DNA of 64,000 bases from Rhodosporidiobolus odoratus (Eukaryota; Basidiomycota; Microbotryomycetes; Sporidiobolales; Sporidiobolaceae): NCBI GenBank assembly GCA_034387635.1, contig JAOANU010000003.1, positions 1,302,001 through 1,366,000 of the forward strand. The letters are read 5' to 3'. The notes below the pieces were generated by a model. It had not been told where the DNA came from, did no database searches, and saw only the letters and a list, made by a program, of their open reading frames with translations. Positions 13,582 to 24,938 of the stretch are shown one piece after another. Each line of letters starts with the position of its first letter. Within the stretch, counting starts at the first letter, position 1. A program made the position numbers and the translations under genes.

Positions 13582-15800
13582 ATGGCACCCGTACCTCCCA
13601 AGGCAACTGCGTCAGGTCGCGACTACCACCTAATCGTTATCGGAGGCGGAAGTGGTGGTCTCGGTGCCGCCAGGAGGGCGGCTCAGTACGGCGCGCGTGT
13701 CGCAATCGTGGAGGAAAGTTGGAGGCTGGGTGAGTCGCTCTCTTCAAGCTACAACATGACGAGCGGAACCGGTGCTGCCTGTCGATTAGATGTCCGAACC
13801 GGAACCCTTTTCTTCACTTTCTTTTCAACACGCGCCCAATTCACCGTATTCATCCCAGGACTGGTCCAGCACCTATCTGCAGGCGCGGTGGACACACCGG
13901 GTCCGTATAGGAAGGAGCAGGGCACCCACGGAGCGGGAGGAATCGATTTACTCGGCCGTCATCGCGGCAACTCCCCCTCTTTGACCTTCTACTGACTCTG
14001 AGACGCCCCGGCACCCCCGGGGACGCTCTCAATCACTCAGGTGGATGTTGTGTGAACGTGGGTTGTGTACCGAAGAAGGTTATGTGGCACGCGGCGGATC
14101 TGGCGTACGTCTCTGGCGAGAAAAAGCCGTTTCCCCGACTTTCGACCTTCTCAGCTCCCTGTACTGACCTTTTCCTCCCCTCCAGTGAGAAGCTACACCA
14201 GGCCAACGCCTACGGCTACAAAGTACCCGAAGGCACCGCTCAGATTGACTGGCCGACTATCAAGGAAAAGCGCGACAAGTACATCGAGCGTTTGAACGGC
14301 ATCTACGAGCGCAGTGAGCTTCCTTCTACTTCTAGACGACCGACCAAGGCGCTAATCAAGTGTTGCGCAGACGTGGAGAAGGACGGAGTCGAGTACATTA
14401 CCGGTCACGCCAAATTCGTCGACAAGAACACCCTTGCTGTCGTCCCTACCTACCCCGAGTCCAAGGCTCATGGTGGCTCCGACCACGAGCGACAGTACAC
14501 TGCCGACCGCTTCATCGTTGCTGTCGGAGGTGCCCCTACCCTGCCGAAGGACATTCCTGGTTACGAGCTTGGTTTCCACTCTGACGGTTTCTTCTATCTC
14601 GAGGAGCTACCCAAGCGGGCTGTCATCGTTGGTGCGGGTTACATCGCCATTGAGCTCGCCGGCATCCTCCACACTCTCGGTATGTCGAGCTTGCCGCTTC
14701 GGGGGATTTCTGCTCGCGCTCATCTTTCGGTCTGCTGCAGGTGCCGAGACCCACGTCCTCATCCGCCACGAGAAGATCCTCAAGGCCTTCGACCCCATGC
14801 TCCAGGACACGCTTCAGCAGCACATGGTCAAGACCGGCATCCACATCCATACCAACACCAACGTAACCAAGGTCACGACCGAGGTTGAGAACCCCGACAT
14901 TCACAAGCCTTTCCCGAAGATTGTTCACACCGACAAGGGCGAAGAGATCGGCGCCGACGTCCTCCTTTGGGCTATCGGCCGTCACTCCGTCACCGACAAC
15001 ATCGGGTGTGAGAAGGTCGGCCTCGAACGCGTGAAGAACGGTGACATCCCGGTCGACAAGTACCAGAACACGAACGTTGACAACATCTACGCCATTGGCG
15101 ACGTCGCGGGCAAGGCTCTGCTCACGCCTGTCGCTATTGCTGCCGGAAGGAGGTTGTCGAACCGTCTCTATGGCGGAATCAAGGACGACCACCTCTCTTA
15201 CGACAACATTCCCACCGTTGTCTTCTCGTACGTGGCGTGCTCTCTGAGCTTGACTGCGAGCGCAATTGACTTGACATGTCATCTTGCAGCCACCCGCCTA
15301 TGGGAACCGTGGGCCTCGTACAGTTTTCTCTTTCTCTGCCCTTTTTTCTTTCTTCCTTCACTGACTTTTTCCTTCTCACAGACCGAGCCTGAAGCACGCG
15401 AGAAGTACGGCGACGACAACGTCAAGGTGTACAAGTCGTCCTTCACCGCCCTCTACTACTCGATGATGGAGCAAGACAAGAAGGAACCGACGGCGATGAA
15501 GCTCATCGTTACTGGCAAGGAGGAGAAGGTTGTTGGCCTCCACCTCATCGGTATGGGCTCGGATGAGATGCTCCAGGGCTTTGCTGTGGCCATCAAGATG
15601 GGAGGTAAGCAGCAATTCTTTTTTCGTTTTGATCCTCCCCCTTCTTTCCCTTCTTTCGCCCTTCTCCCTGCTCGATGGCAGGAACGTCTGCTGACGCTGA
15701 CGTACCTCGGGCTCCCGAATTCGCAGCCACTTATAAAGATTTCACGGATACGGTAGCAATCCACCCGACTTCAGCTGAGGAAGTAGTTACGATGAGGTGA
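13582..15800 (+). CDS. GLR1: Glutathione reductase
   Basis: FAD-dependent NADPH:glutathione disulfide oxidoreductase. Motifs in order: FAD-binding VIGGGSGGLGAARRAA near residue 20, redox-active disulfide CCVNVGCVPKK, NADPH-binding VGAGYIAIELAGIL, second FAD motif NIYAIGDVAGKALLTPVAIA, and the dimer-interface catalytic end DTVAIHPTSAEEVVTM with the active His. The first intron (13730-14040) is about 311 nt, much longer than the others here, and lies just before the CVNVGC motif. The last intron ends at about 15725, so the final exon starts in the codon for Ala of GATYKDF. The ATG at 13582 gives a cytosolic protein; an upstream in-frame basic leader could give a mitochondrial form. Confidence 0.95.
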
Positions 15801-16330
15801 GCGATCCCCACAAGATACTGCAAGGTTTCAGTTCTCGGTCTCTCTATCTGATATATGCTGGTGAGACCATCGGCGAGATCACCAGAGAATGTGCGGACTT
15901 TTGGCCGCGCAGGCCTCTGGAAGAAGAGAAGGAAAAGGCTTATGTTGCTCGACTCTCTTCACTTTCTCATGTCTCTGTTTGGTTCGTGCAGGGTACATGT
16001 GCAACTGTGCTGACTGGGCCGCCCATTCTCTGTCCTGGCGGTCATGATCTCGAGCGCCTGAGCTCGCCGACCTCTCACTCCGTCGTACACAATACACTTC
16101 TTCGTCTTCTGTCATCCCAGGTGGTATGACCGGCACGGGCATACGTCAAAGAGCTGCACATACTTGTAACTAGCGAGCCATCTTAGCCCAGAAGCTCAGG
16201 ACAGCTACTCACAGGCAACAGCTGGCTTAGCTTTCCGCGCTTCCCAAGTATCGTTTTTGTGCTGGCCACACCGATTCCCGGAAAGAGCGGATCTGGCACT
16301 AGAAAACAAGGCTTATCGGGCGTCGGCCAG
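15801..16330. other. Tail-to-tail spacer, GLR1/LIN1
   Basis: 530 bp between convergent stops. I see no gene, tRNA-like box or repeat. Confidence 0.55.
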
Positions 16331-18117
16331 CTATCGTAGCTGCGTCCACGACCTCCAATCGCTTGCGCCGTCTTTCCGCACGGTGATCCTGCCCGCATCG
16401 TCACCAAAGTACCCGCCAGCGATCCACGATTCTGCAAAGGTTCAAATGAGACAAACTCAGCACTGAGCTCGCGGCATTGTGCGCAGACTGCAAGCCGCGA
16501 TAACATGGAAGAGGGGGAAACCGAAAGCTCACCGAATGTCGGCCGGTCGTAAGGTCCGAATTCCTGCTCAGGCGGCTGACCAGGAGGAGGCTCGCGCCAT
16601 TTGTAGAAGTACTGAGGTGCGGCAGGATGGGCAGGTGCACCAGCTCCAGGTCGCGCAATTGTCACCCTCGACCTTCCTGCTCCCCTCGCCGCAGCTTTCT
16701 CCTCCGCCTTGGCCCTCGCTGCCGCATCTTCCTCCTCCTTCTCGATCTGCAGGTCCGGATCTTCCGGCGGCACCCAATCTCGACGAACCGCGCCTTCGGA
16801 TTTGAGCGTCTTGATCACATCTTCGTAGGTTTGCTCGTAGATCTCGAGCTCCCCATGCGAGGAGAGAAGGGTAGATGCGAGATGAGTAAGACGGTCAATC
16901 TTCTTGGCGTAGCGTTGGACGGGAGAGTCGGTGGAGGAAGGAATGGAAGACGTGGTAGCGGCAGGTGCGGCGTCGTCCAGCTCCATCGCGTCGCCCGCAG
17001 CCGCGCTCTTGCCCTTCCCGTACTTGGCTGCTCCACCCTCAGCGGCTTCGGCCCGTTTCTTGGCATTTCCAAGGCGAGTAAGGGCCCTCGCAACGCTCTC
17101 CCCCTGCCGGACGAGACTGAGGAGGCCGATCAGGCAGTCGTCCCTCAACTGCGTGAGCTGCTCATCGTTCTTCGCTTCCTCATCCTCCCGTTGCTTCTGT
17201 CGGGCGTCCATCCGGTCCTTCGCTTCCTTCGCCGCCTTGATCGACTTTTTCGAAACGCCGTCGAGCCAGACGTCGTGGTTGGCGAGAGGGTCGGCTTTGT
17301 TCTCGATGTAGGCGCCATCGGCCGAGAAGCGACCTTCTGAGAGTTCGTCCTTCATGTTGAAAGAGCTGCGTGACAGGCTGGCTTAGCTTTCTTACAGTCG
17401 AGGAAAAGCGGGAAGAGCGAACGCACCTCAGATTGTATCCCATACCCTTTTTACTCCTCCTGCTTCTCGGCGCATTGTCGTCGTTCGCCAAGTCATCCTC
17501 CGGCTCATACTCTTCTTCGTTTTCCTCTTCGTCTTCCTCATCCGCGTCCTGATCTTCATCGTCTCGCCTGCTAAATTCCTGCCCCTCGATATCACCAATC
17601 TCGAGAAAATCCTTCTCCTTCTTCTTTCCCTTGATATCCATTCCGGTGTCCTTCCCCGGTCCTCCACCAAACATGTCGTCCTCGTCGTCGTCCGGTTCCG
17701 CCGCCTGCTCGCCAACCCCTCGACCCGCCCTTCCTCCACCAGCTCCACCAAACCCTCCATCGCTTCCTCCCGACGAGTCCGAGTCGTACCCCTCGGTGAC
17801 GACGTTGCGCTTTTTGCTCCCACCTCCGCCTTGTTCGAGGTCGAGTTCGAGATCGTCGGCGTCTTTGTCTGCGGCGACTTGTTCAGCGTTGTTTGGCGCA
17901 AATTTGACGCGCTTGCCCGCTGAAGCTGCAGCCGCGCGGTCTCTGCAGTATCACGGGACGGTGTGCGGTGGGTCGTTGGCAGGCGGGCGGAGTCAGAGGG
18001 TGTCGAGATGGAGAGAGCAAGTCAGACGTCAGCGATGGAGAACGAGGGTAAGGGCACAGGATGAGCGTACGTTGGCTGGTCTTGGGTGAAGGTGGTGGCG
18101 GGTCGCTTTGGTGGCAT
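16331..18117 (-). CDS. LIN1: Lin1/CD2BP2-like GYF-domain U5 snRNP protein
   Basis: Family members bind the U5 snRNP (Prp8/Snu66 side) and proline-rich partners through a C-terminal GYF domain. The N-terminus starts MPPKRPATT, followed by RAAAASAGKRVKFAPNN and a very acidic region. The family-typical block FSADGAYIENKADPLANHDVW and a helical middle follow. The GYF domain is YFYKWREPPP ... FGPYDRPTF ... SWIAGGYFG ... ITVRKDGASDWRSW. Its second half lies in a separate last exon (16331-16431) after a 101-nt intron (16432-16532); the joined spacing from GPY to W matches human CD2BP2. An earlier intron (near 17362-17426) joins NL to SSFNMKDEL, and the first exon is about 45 nt. It is divergent from SPT3. 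Confidence 0.87.
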
Positions 18118-18357
18118 TCTAGAGCGTGTACAAGTCTGTATCAAGCAGTGATTGATTGTCTGACAAGGGAAATGCGATCTCCCGGAAACGTCTAACCTGT
18201 CTAAAGTTCTCCTCTCCTTAAAAATAGCCTGCAAAGCCGACAGAGAGCTCACATACGATACTACTACCACCCTCGAGGCTGTCAAGCTCTACTTCCGCCT
18301 CGTCGCCGACCTTTACTCGTCCAGCTGAGCCAACTTGAATCTCCCCACTTTTTCATC
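18118..18357. promoter_or_regulatory. Divergent promoter, LIN1/SPT3
   Basis: 240 bp between two divergent ATGs, so both promoters must fit here. No motif stood out. Confidence 0.55.
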
Positions 18358-19794
18358 ATGGCTACTTCACCAACTCGGCAGTATGTCTATCCGACCGAGA
18401 TATCGTCAATGGTTTACGTCTTCACCGGTATCCGAGAAGCAGACGAGGAACTCGTACACTACCTCGAAGACGTCGTTCGGGCACAAATAGTCGAACTCGT
18501 GAGCCTTCTGTCCCTTCCCAGGTCCATGCAGCCCTCTGATAGCATTCTTTCAGGTCACACACGCCCGCGCGCAAGCCTCCCGAAGAGGAGCCCGCACCGT
18601 TTCCGTCGAGGATCTGCTCTTTCTCGTTCGTAACGACCGGGCCAAAGTCAACCGCTTGAGAAGCTACCTCAGCTGGAAGGACGCACGGAAACGAGCCATG
18701 GAACAGCCTGAAGCGGACGACGAGCTGGATGAGATGGAAGAGCCTGTGTCAGGTGCGTCGGGTTCTCCATTCTCTCCTCAAGCGTTCAGCATTTGACGCG
18801 CCTGATTCCCCCCCGTGCAGACAAAGCGCTCAAGGTGGTCAAAGCCAAGGTTCGACTGCCATGGGAGCTTGCCGACCAATGGGCAGACTACCTACGGGGT
18901 GAGGACGAACCGGAAGACGACGAAGCAGAGGCCTACGAAGTAAACAAGCAGCGGCTGAAGGTACGTCTCGAAAGGTATCCTCTCTCCATTCCTGCTCAAG
19001 CTGACTTGAGCTCCTGACCTTTCCCAGGAAGCGGAGGAGATCACCCGAAACATGTCACGAGAAGAATACGAGCAATGGGCACAAGCACGATCAGCTTCCT
19101 TCGTCTACCGGAAAGGTACGCTGTCCACGCTCTCCCTTACATCTCACCACCACTCTTGACATCTTTCACTCTTGTAGGCAAAAAGTTCCGCGACTTTATC
19201 CCCACCCTCGACGCCCTCTCCCCCACCGACGAAGTCCTCGACGTCCTCGGCTTTCTCTCCTACGAATGCATCCGCACACTCTGCGAAGCCGGTCTGACAA
19301 ACAAGCGGAGCGTCACGGCCGCTCAAGCCCGAGTAGAAGAACTGGAGGACAAGCGCGAGGCGAAACGGAAGAGAGAGACGGGCGAAGACGGGGATGGGGA
19401 CGAGGCCATGACTTCGCCAGCGAGGGAAGGGGCGTCGCCATCGAAGGAGCCATTGATCTCGCCAGAGAAGAAGCGGGCGAGGAAGACTGGCGAGGCAACT
19501 TCCGCGGCAGTTGCGGCTGCCGCGGCCGAACGATCTCCACCGAACAAACCACTCGAGGTACCGACTTCGCTCTTCTCCGCGCCCGTAGTCGAGCCTGCAG
19601 TTGGTCCAGCACTGCCAGCGACCGCAACATTCGGCGCGGGCATCGCGAGCGAAACATCCGGAGCCCTCCTTCTACAGCTGCAGGACGTGACACAAGGGTT
19701 CCAAGCGGTCCAGCACTCGCAGCAGGCGCTCAAGACGAACGGAATGCGGAACTGGCGAGGTGGGATCGGCAGACTGTCGAATCGGCTTGTCTAG
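18358..19794 (+). CDS. SPT3: SAGA subunit Spt3
   Basis: Spt3 is the TBP-contacting histone-fold subunit of the SAGA coactivator. The first histone fold reads YPTEISSMVYVFTGIREADE ... VRAQIVEL ... RRGARTVSVEDLLFLVRNDR ... KVNRLRSYLSWKDARK. The second half has RLPWELADQWADYLRGE-like sequence, EAEEITRNMSREEYEQWA, ASFVYRKGKKFRDFI, EVLDVLGFLSYECIRTLCE, and the C-terminal HSQQALKTNGMRNWRGG. Four introns (near 18499-18554, 18751-18819, 18961-19027, 19114-19177) interrupt it. Compared with yeast Spt3 it carries an extra Ala/Pro-rich acidic insert before the last helix. Start is the first ATG and gives the fold at residue ~10, as expected. Confidence 0.93.
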
Positions 19795-19996
19795 CCTGGC
19801 ACTGTGCTGTTCTTGCCCTCCGTCTCTCCTCGCTTGTCCATGTCCGTCCGGTAGTACGTGCGAATTAGGTGTTGTATGCGCTGCGTCTGGGTATATACTG
19901 CTGCTAAGAGGGGCACTGAGGAGAAGGAAGGTACAACAAGATACAGCGATAGGGAGAAGTGCCTGCCTGCGACACTGAGGGAAGAAAAGACAGGAA

Positions 19997-22900
19997 CTAC
20001 CACCAAATAGCCTTATACAGATCATTCTTGAGCCTATCCACGATACTCGTCTGAGCCTTGCTCTCAGCCAGCGAAATGACATCCTTCTCTACCTCCCACC
20101 CCTCTTCAACCGCTCCGACCTTTTCGGCCTCACCTCGGATCTTGCGCACGATCGAAAGGACGAGATCCTTCGCTGTCTTGCCTTCGACATCGTCTGCTTC
20201 TCGAGCGTCGAGGAGCTGAGACGAGCCACCGGAGGAAGAGATTTTGACGGCATCTCGTCGAAGGGCTTTGAAGGCGATATAGTGTCGTTGAGCGCCAGGA
20301 GGCAGAGGAGGACCCGAACTTGCCGATGACATGGAGGCAGAGACTGCACTGGGGAGTTTGAGCGGTTTGAGGGCGGCGGACCCAAGGGATGAGATGGAGG
20401 ACGAGGAGGCCGGTCGGGCCTTTTTAGGGGAGGAGGTTCGGAGTGAGTAGGTGTGAACCTTTTCGGTGGCGTCCGCGTCGTGGTAGTGCAGAACGAAGCC
20501 GTGATTCTCCGTCGGGTCGCGGGTCGAGGCATCGAGTGGGGAGAGGATGTAGGCGCCGTGCTGTACTGAGAGGATGTCGCCAGTAGGGATGCGGGTGTAG
20601 GCAGTGACCTGTTCGAAGAGCGGTGTCAGTGCATTGCGCAGTCGACATGTCAGACGAAATAGGGCCCGACCTTGCCGAGCGCAAATTCGTAGCCCACGAC
20701 ATAAACCGCCTTCGAGCTGAGAATAAGCACTTTCTCCTCATACTTACCACCCTTTGCCGGCCTGACCACATCTAATTCCGACGGACTTAACAATGTCCAT
20801 GCAGCGACCTTTGTCTCTCCCTCTGCGATGACCTCCTTGACCGAAGTCTCTATGGCTTCTTGCCTGATCTTTGCGAGCCGAATGATCTCGCCGGGGTCGC
20901 TGGTTTCGAGCCGTTCGGCGAACTCTTGGAAGGCGAGGGTGTTGACTCCGAGGATGTAGTCGATTGCGGCTTGCTTGAAGAAGTCTGCAGAGTATAGAGT
21001 CAGATTTCCGAGAGGGGAAGAGAACGAGCAGAAAAGACATACCAGAAACAGTCGACTGCAGAAGCCGAGCGACCGAATTGCTCGCGTCCTATTGTAGCGG
21101 ACGATTCAGTACTGACACGACTTGGTACCAGGCAGCGCTGCTGATGCGAGGACCTGAAGATGGCGCGACATACGTTCATCGCTCCCCGCCAATTTCGCTT
21201 GCCAGTGCGAGTGAAGTCGCCCTTCAGCGCAGAAGTCCCAGCGTACTGTGCACACCAAGCGAACAAATCAGTTCTACCTCCTTGCTAACACGGACCACGT
21301 ACCGGCGAAGTCAATCTGGAGCATGAAAGGAAGACGGAAAGAGCGAGAGACGCACCTCTCGACTGATTGCATCACCGTTGTTTGCCCACAGCTCATTGAA
21401 GGCAATATCAAGATCGTCGTGCATGCCCGCCTCTGCACCGCTGGTAATGCCGAGATTTACGAGATGGCGGTTAAGTACCCACCGGGAGATAGCGGACTCG
21501 ACGACGTTGGTGCGCTGCATGTCCAACGAGTCAGTGCTACAGACGGCGAGGGCGTGGAAGCGGAAGGGCTCACGTCGAGAGAGTCAATGCAGTTGACACG
21601 AGGTACCCCGTTCTGAGTCGAGTAAGTCTCCGAGCTTGTCGTCCAAAAGGTCCTGCAGGAAGGAACGACGTCAACGAGGTTTGCCGGGGATGGAACGCGG
21701 CACGCACTGCAATTCTTCGAGGTCATCCTTGAGGATGTTGTCGATCAGGTCCGAGGTGATTTTGTCATAACGCATTCCTCGGGCCTCGTGATGGAAATCC
21801 CACCCGACGTAGCTGCAGAAAAGACGCATGAGCAGGGACATACTGTCGATAAGGCGATCGGTTGAAACGTACCGCAGCTCCGTCTCATCCTTGCCTAGAC
21901 TTTCTACTCCCGCTCGATAAGCCTCAACGACCGACCCCTCTTTCCCTGACTGTTCAGCCAAGTTGACCAATAGCAGTCGACCGTACTTCTCCCTTAAGCC
22001 CTCAACATGAACCTTCATCGCAGCCCTGCTCTCTTCCTTCGTCCGTTCCAGCACCGGCGGAGGTTTCAACGCCCAAGGCGACTGACCCCAGTAAACCGGA
22101 ATACTTCCCCGGACCTGCACGAACGAATCGACGTGGCACGTCCCTTCTCGCGTACAAGCGACAATGAACTCGGTCTCGACAAAGTTGGCGACTCCGCCCG
22201 AGCTGTTGATACCACGGCGTTGGTACCGGAGGCCGGGGCGCTCGATGGATCGGCGGGAGAGGATAGTCAGGTCGAGGTCTAGGGATGTGGGCGAGTTGGC
22301 AGCAGCAGTGTTGAGGGTACGGACGGACTGCAGAGGGAGAGGGACGGTAACGCTTTGTGCGAAACCTTGGACAAGGGCGATGATGTAGGCGTGCAGCTGT
22401 TGATGGTGCGACAACAATGGTCAGCAAGTTCTGTGCTGGAGATGCATTGATAAGATGAAACTCACACCAGCCTGTACGAGGGGCTCCACAAGATGGCGGT
22501 TGAAGAAGAAGCGCTTGTCGGCCAGCCTCCACAGCGGAAGATGGTTGATCGACGATTCTGCCCGTTGCTCGTGTTTGGCCTGAAGAGAGCGCGTAATGTC
22601 TGTGTCGTACGAGAAGAGGAGGCCTCGAAGCATCCTTAGGCATTCGGCGACGAGCTTCTGATCAAGCGCTTGCTGAGAAGCTCGCACTTCGGCGTCATCG
22701 ACCGCGGCCTCGTCCGTAGTTGCGGCAGCTGCAACGTCCGGCAGCGAAGGTGCATCGACCGCGTTTGGTGGCGCCGCTGTATTCGAGTCGGGGGAGGCAG
22801 TGGTGCTGGAGAATGTGGAAGGAGTCGAAGGAGGGACAGCTTGAGCGGTCTCGTTGACTGCGGCAGGAGGAGGCGCGGGTTGCTTGCCGAAGCGTGGGGT

Positions 22901-23563
22901 GAAGGTGCGTTGCCAGAATGGTCGTTTCGGTGTCGAGGTCGCGGTGGGAACCGGGATGGGCGCAGCATCGGCTTCCTCGTCTTCGGAAGAGCTGCCTTCC
23001 TCATCGCTGGTCGCGGTCGGAGTGTCCCTCGCCTCCTCAGTCCCGAGGAACGCTGAGCGACGGCGCGAAGACTGCTTGGCGGCGTGTTTGTCGATTACTG
23101 CTTGTGCGGCGGCGAGGGAACCCAGCGGGATGGCCAGAAGCGAGTCTACGGCTTTTATCTTGCTGGCCTGCGGATCCGGAAGGGTTGCGGCGAGGGTCGA
23201 GTCGGCGATGACGAGAAGATATGACTCTGTGGAAAGTCGATGAGGACTAGCCTGGTAGGAGGAAGTGTAGGAGGACGAACCTTGGAATCCATCGAGCAAT
23301 CCTGCGATTCCATCGACGACGAAACCGTCATCTCTGTCCTCTTGCTGCCAGTGATCGATAGCCTGGGGTTTGTGTGCACCCCATAGGATGCGAACAGCCT
23401 GTCCAGCGTAGGCAGGGCGGTCTGGAGTGTATGGACGGACGATGAGACCAGTCGAGGTTGGATGAAGTGCGAGAGAGCGGTGAAGGTGAGGCATGGGAGG
23501 TGCGATGAGGGCAGGAGGTACGCTTCTACCTATGGCTCGACTGTAGCTACCCGTAGAAGGCAT
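19997..23563 (-). CDS. Sac-domain phosphoinositide phosphatase (Sac2/INPP5F-like)
   Basis: A Sac domain removes phosphates from phosphoinositides on membranes. Recognisable blocks are STESYLLVIADS near the N-terminus, WRLADKRFFFNRHL, GLRYQRRGINSSGGVANFVE, SFVQVRGSIPVYWGQSP, VGWDFHHEARGMRYDKI, and the catalytic CX5R motif RVNCIDSLDRTN. An intron near 21515-21572 falls inside that motif, between D and RTN. Then ALKGDFTRTGKRNWRGAMND and AAIDYILG close the Sac core. A further ~250 residues follow (VLILSSKAVYVVGYEFALGK), resembling the hSac2 homology segment of INPP5F; that subfamily call is less certain. A Ser/acidic insert with poly-Ala/Pro lies between the two halves of the N-terminal Sac region. 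No membrane anchor was seen at the C-terminus, which ends KNDLYKAIWW. ATG at 23563 is the first in frame. Confidence 0.85.
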
Positions 23564-24938
23564 CGAGTGACTGGATCGAGCCAACACCTCTTCCTCATCA
23601 TCAAAGTCGCTCCTTTCCGTCCGCGACTACATTGACCGTCGCAGATCTCGCTAGCCACAGCAAGCCACTGCAGAGACACTCCGGCTACACTGCAGCAACG
23701 CACAACAGCCCTCTCGCGCCGCGCTGCGCTGAATCACCATCGTCATTCTCACCTTGCGTCTATTGCCGTGCTATGCTTGCTATGCTCGTCCAAGATTTCG
23801 TGCGAGACCTCCGTTCCGCCCGTGCAAAGGACAAGCGCCACAACTCTGCCCCGAACCCGCCGCATAGCAAGCGGGGATGGACCCGCGTGTCGTGATCGCC
23901 TACTCGGCTCAGGCTTCCTTTTCACCTCACACTAGCCTAGGCGGCCTTGATGTGTGTTGCGGGCAGTCAGATGCGTCCCTCCTCAAACGTGTGTGGGGTG
24001 TCGATGCTAGCTAAAGCAGAATCCATCGACATGTAGCCCGCAGGCAAACTCGAGGAGTCAGATGAGAAAACACCCTACGCGCTGTAGCTACGTGTCCCAG
24101 GCAACGCTTAGCTCACGACCGGGCAAATGTGTCTCCAGGACTGCCGACGAAGGGTGCAATCCGATGAAGCCGACTTGCTGCGCCGTCGCGAGAGCAGCTG
24201 ACAGTATGACAGGAAAGCAGGGAAACAGGGAAACAGGGGTTGTCGAGAAAGCGCTTGTGAACGCAAGCTGGTGACGGCTTCCTGCGATCCTATACGATGT
24301 CCCAAGGACACGAGCTGCAGCCATCGAGGGATCGTACACAATCGAGCGGAACGTTTTATTGAGAAGGCTGAGGAGGAGGAAAAGGTCGAAAGTCGAAGAT
24401 GAGAATTTTCTGTACGGGAGGCGACCATGGTACTGGTGACCCGGTCCTGTACCGCTTTGGACTCCCCTATACGACCGTTATTGTGAGAAACTGCTGTTGA
24501 CGAGGGGGATCTCGGACGCGAGAGTTTCATCACCTCCCTTTCTCATCTCTTTCTCCATTTTCACTGTCTGCTTAGAGCGCTCGTGGGAGTCAAGGTACAG
24601 TATCTGAGAGTACCACCTACCGAGTACCCCCCTTTTCCACCATCGACTCGACCGCACCGACACTCTCGTTCCCCTCCGACCGCAACACTCTCAACAACTT
24701 TCGTCGATCAGCTTTGCAAAGCGCCAAACTGTTCTTTACCAGTACATATACCACTACTACACTCTCTGGGCAAACTCACGAGCTCTGCGATCGGTGACAA
24801 GGTGAGCCTCGTTTCCCACTTCTCCTGGGAACGCGTCGCGCTTTACTTGGCGTACAACGCGTTATCCCCTGTGCCAACCCGTCGTCGCTTTGTCCAGCTC
24901 TGCTACATTCGCTAGAACCCGCCGCTCCGCCGACAAAC
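23564..24938. promoter_or_regulatory. Long divergent intergenic region, Sac gene/TEA factor
   Basis: 1,375 bp with no gene I can support, the longest gap in the window. It separates two divergent ATGs. A short GGGAAACA-type tandem (about 24219-24238) and one CATTCT at 23744-23749, a possible TEA-domain site, are the only marks noticed. Long fungal promoters like this are common for developmental regulators. Confidence 0.5.

Noticed and set aside
14434..15756. A 440-codon frame through GLR1
   Set aside because: It reads through several introns and begins out of frame with the protein; only the spliced version keeps all glutathione reductase motifs.
23564..24938. Small gene candidates of 60-140 codons between the Sac gene and the TEA factor
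   Set aside because: No motif, mostly Arg/Ser composition, and no consistent splice structure.
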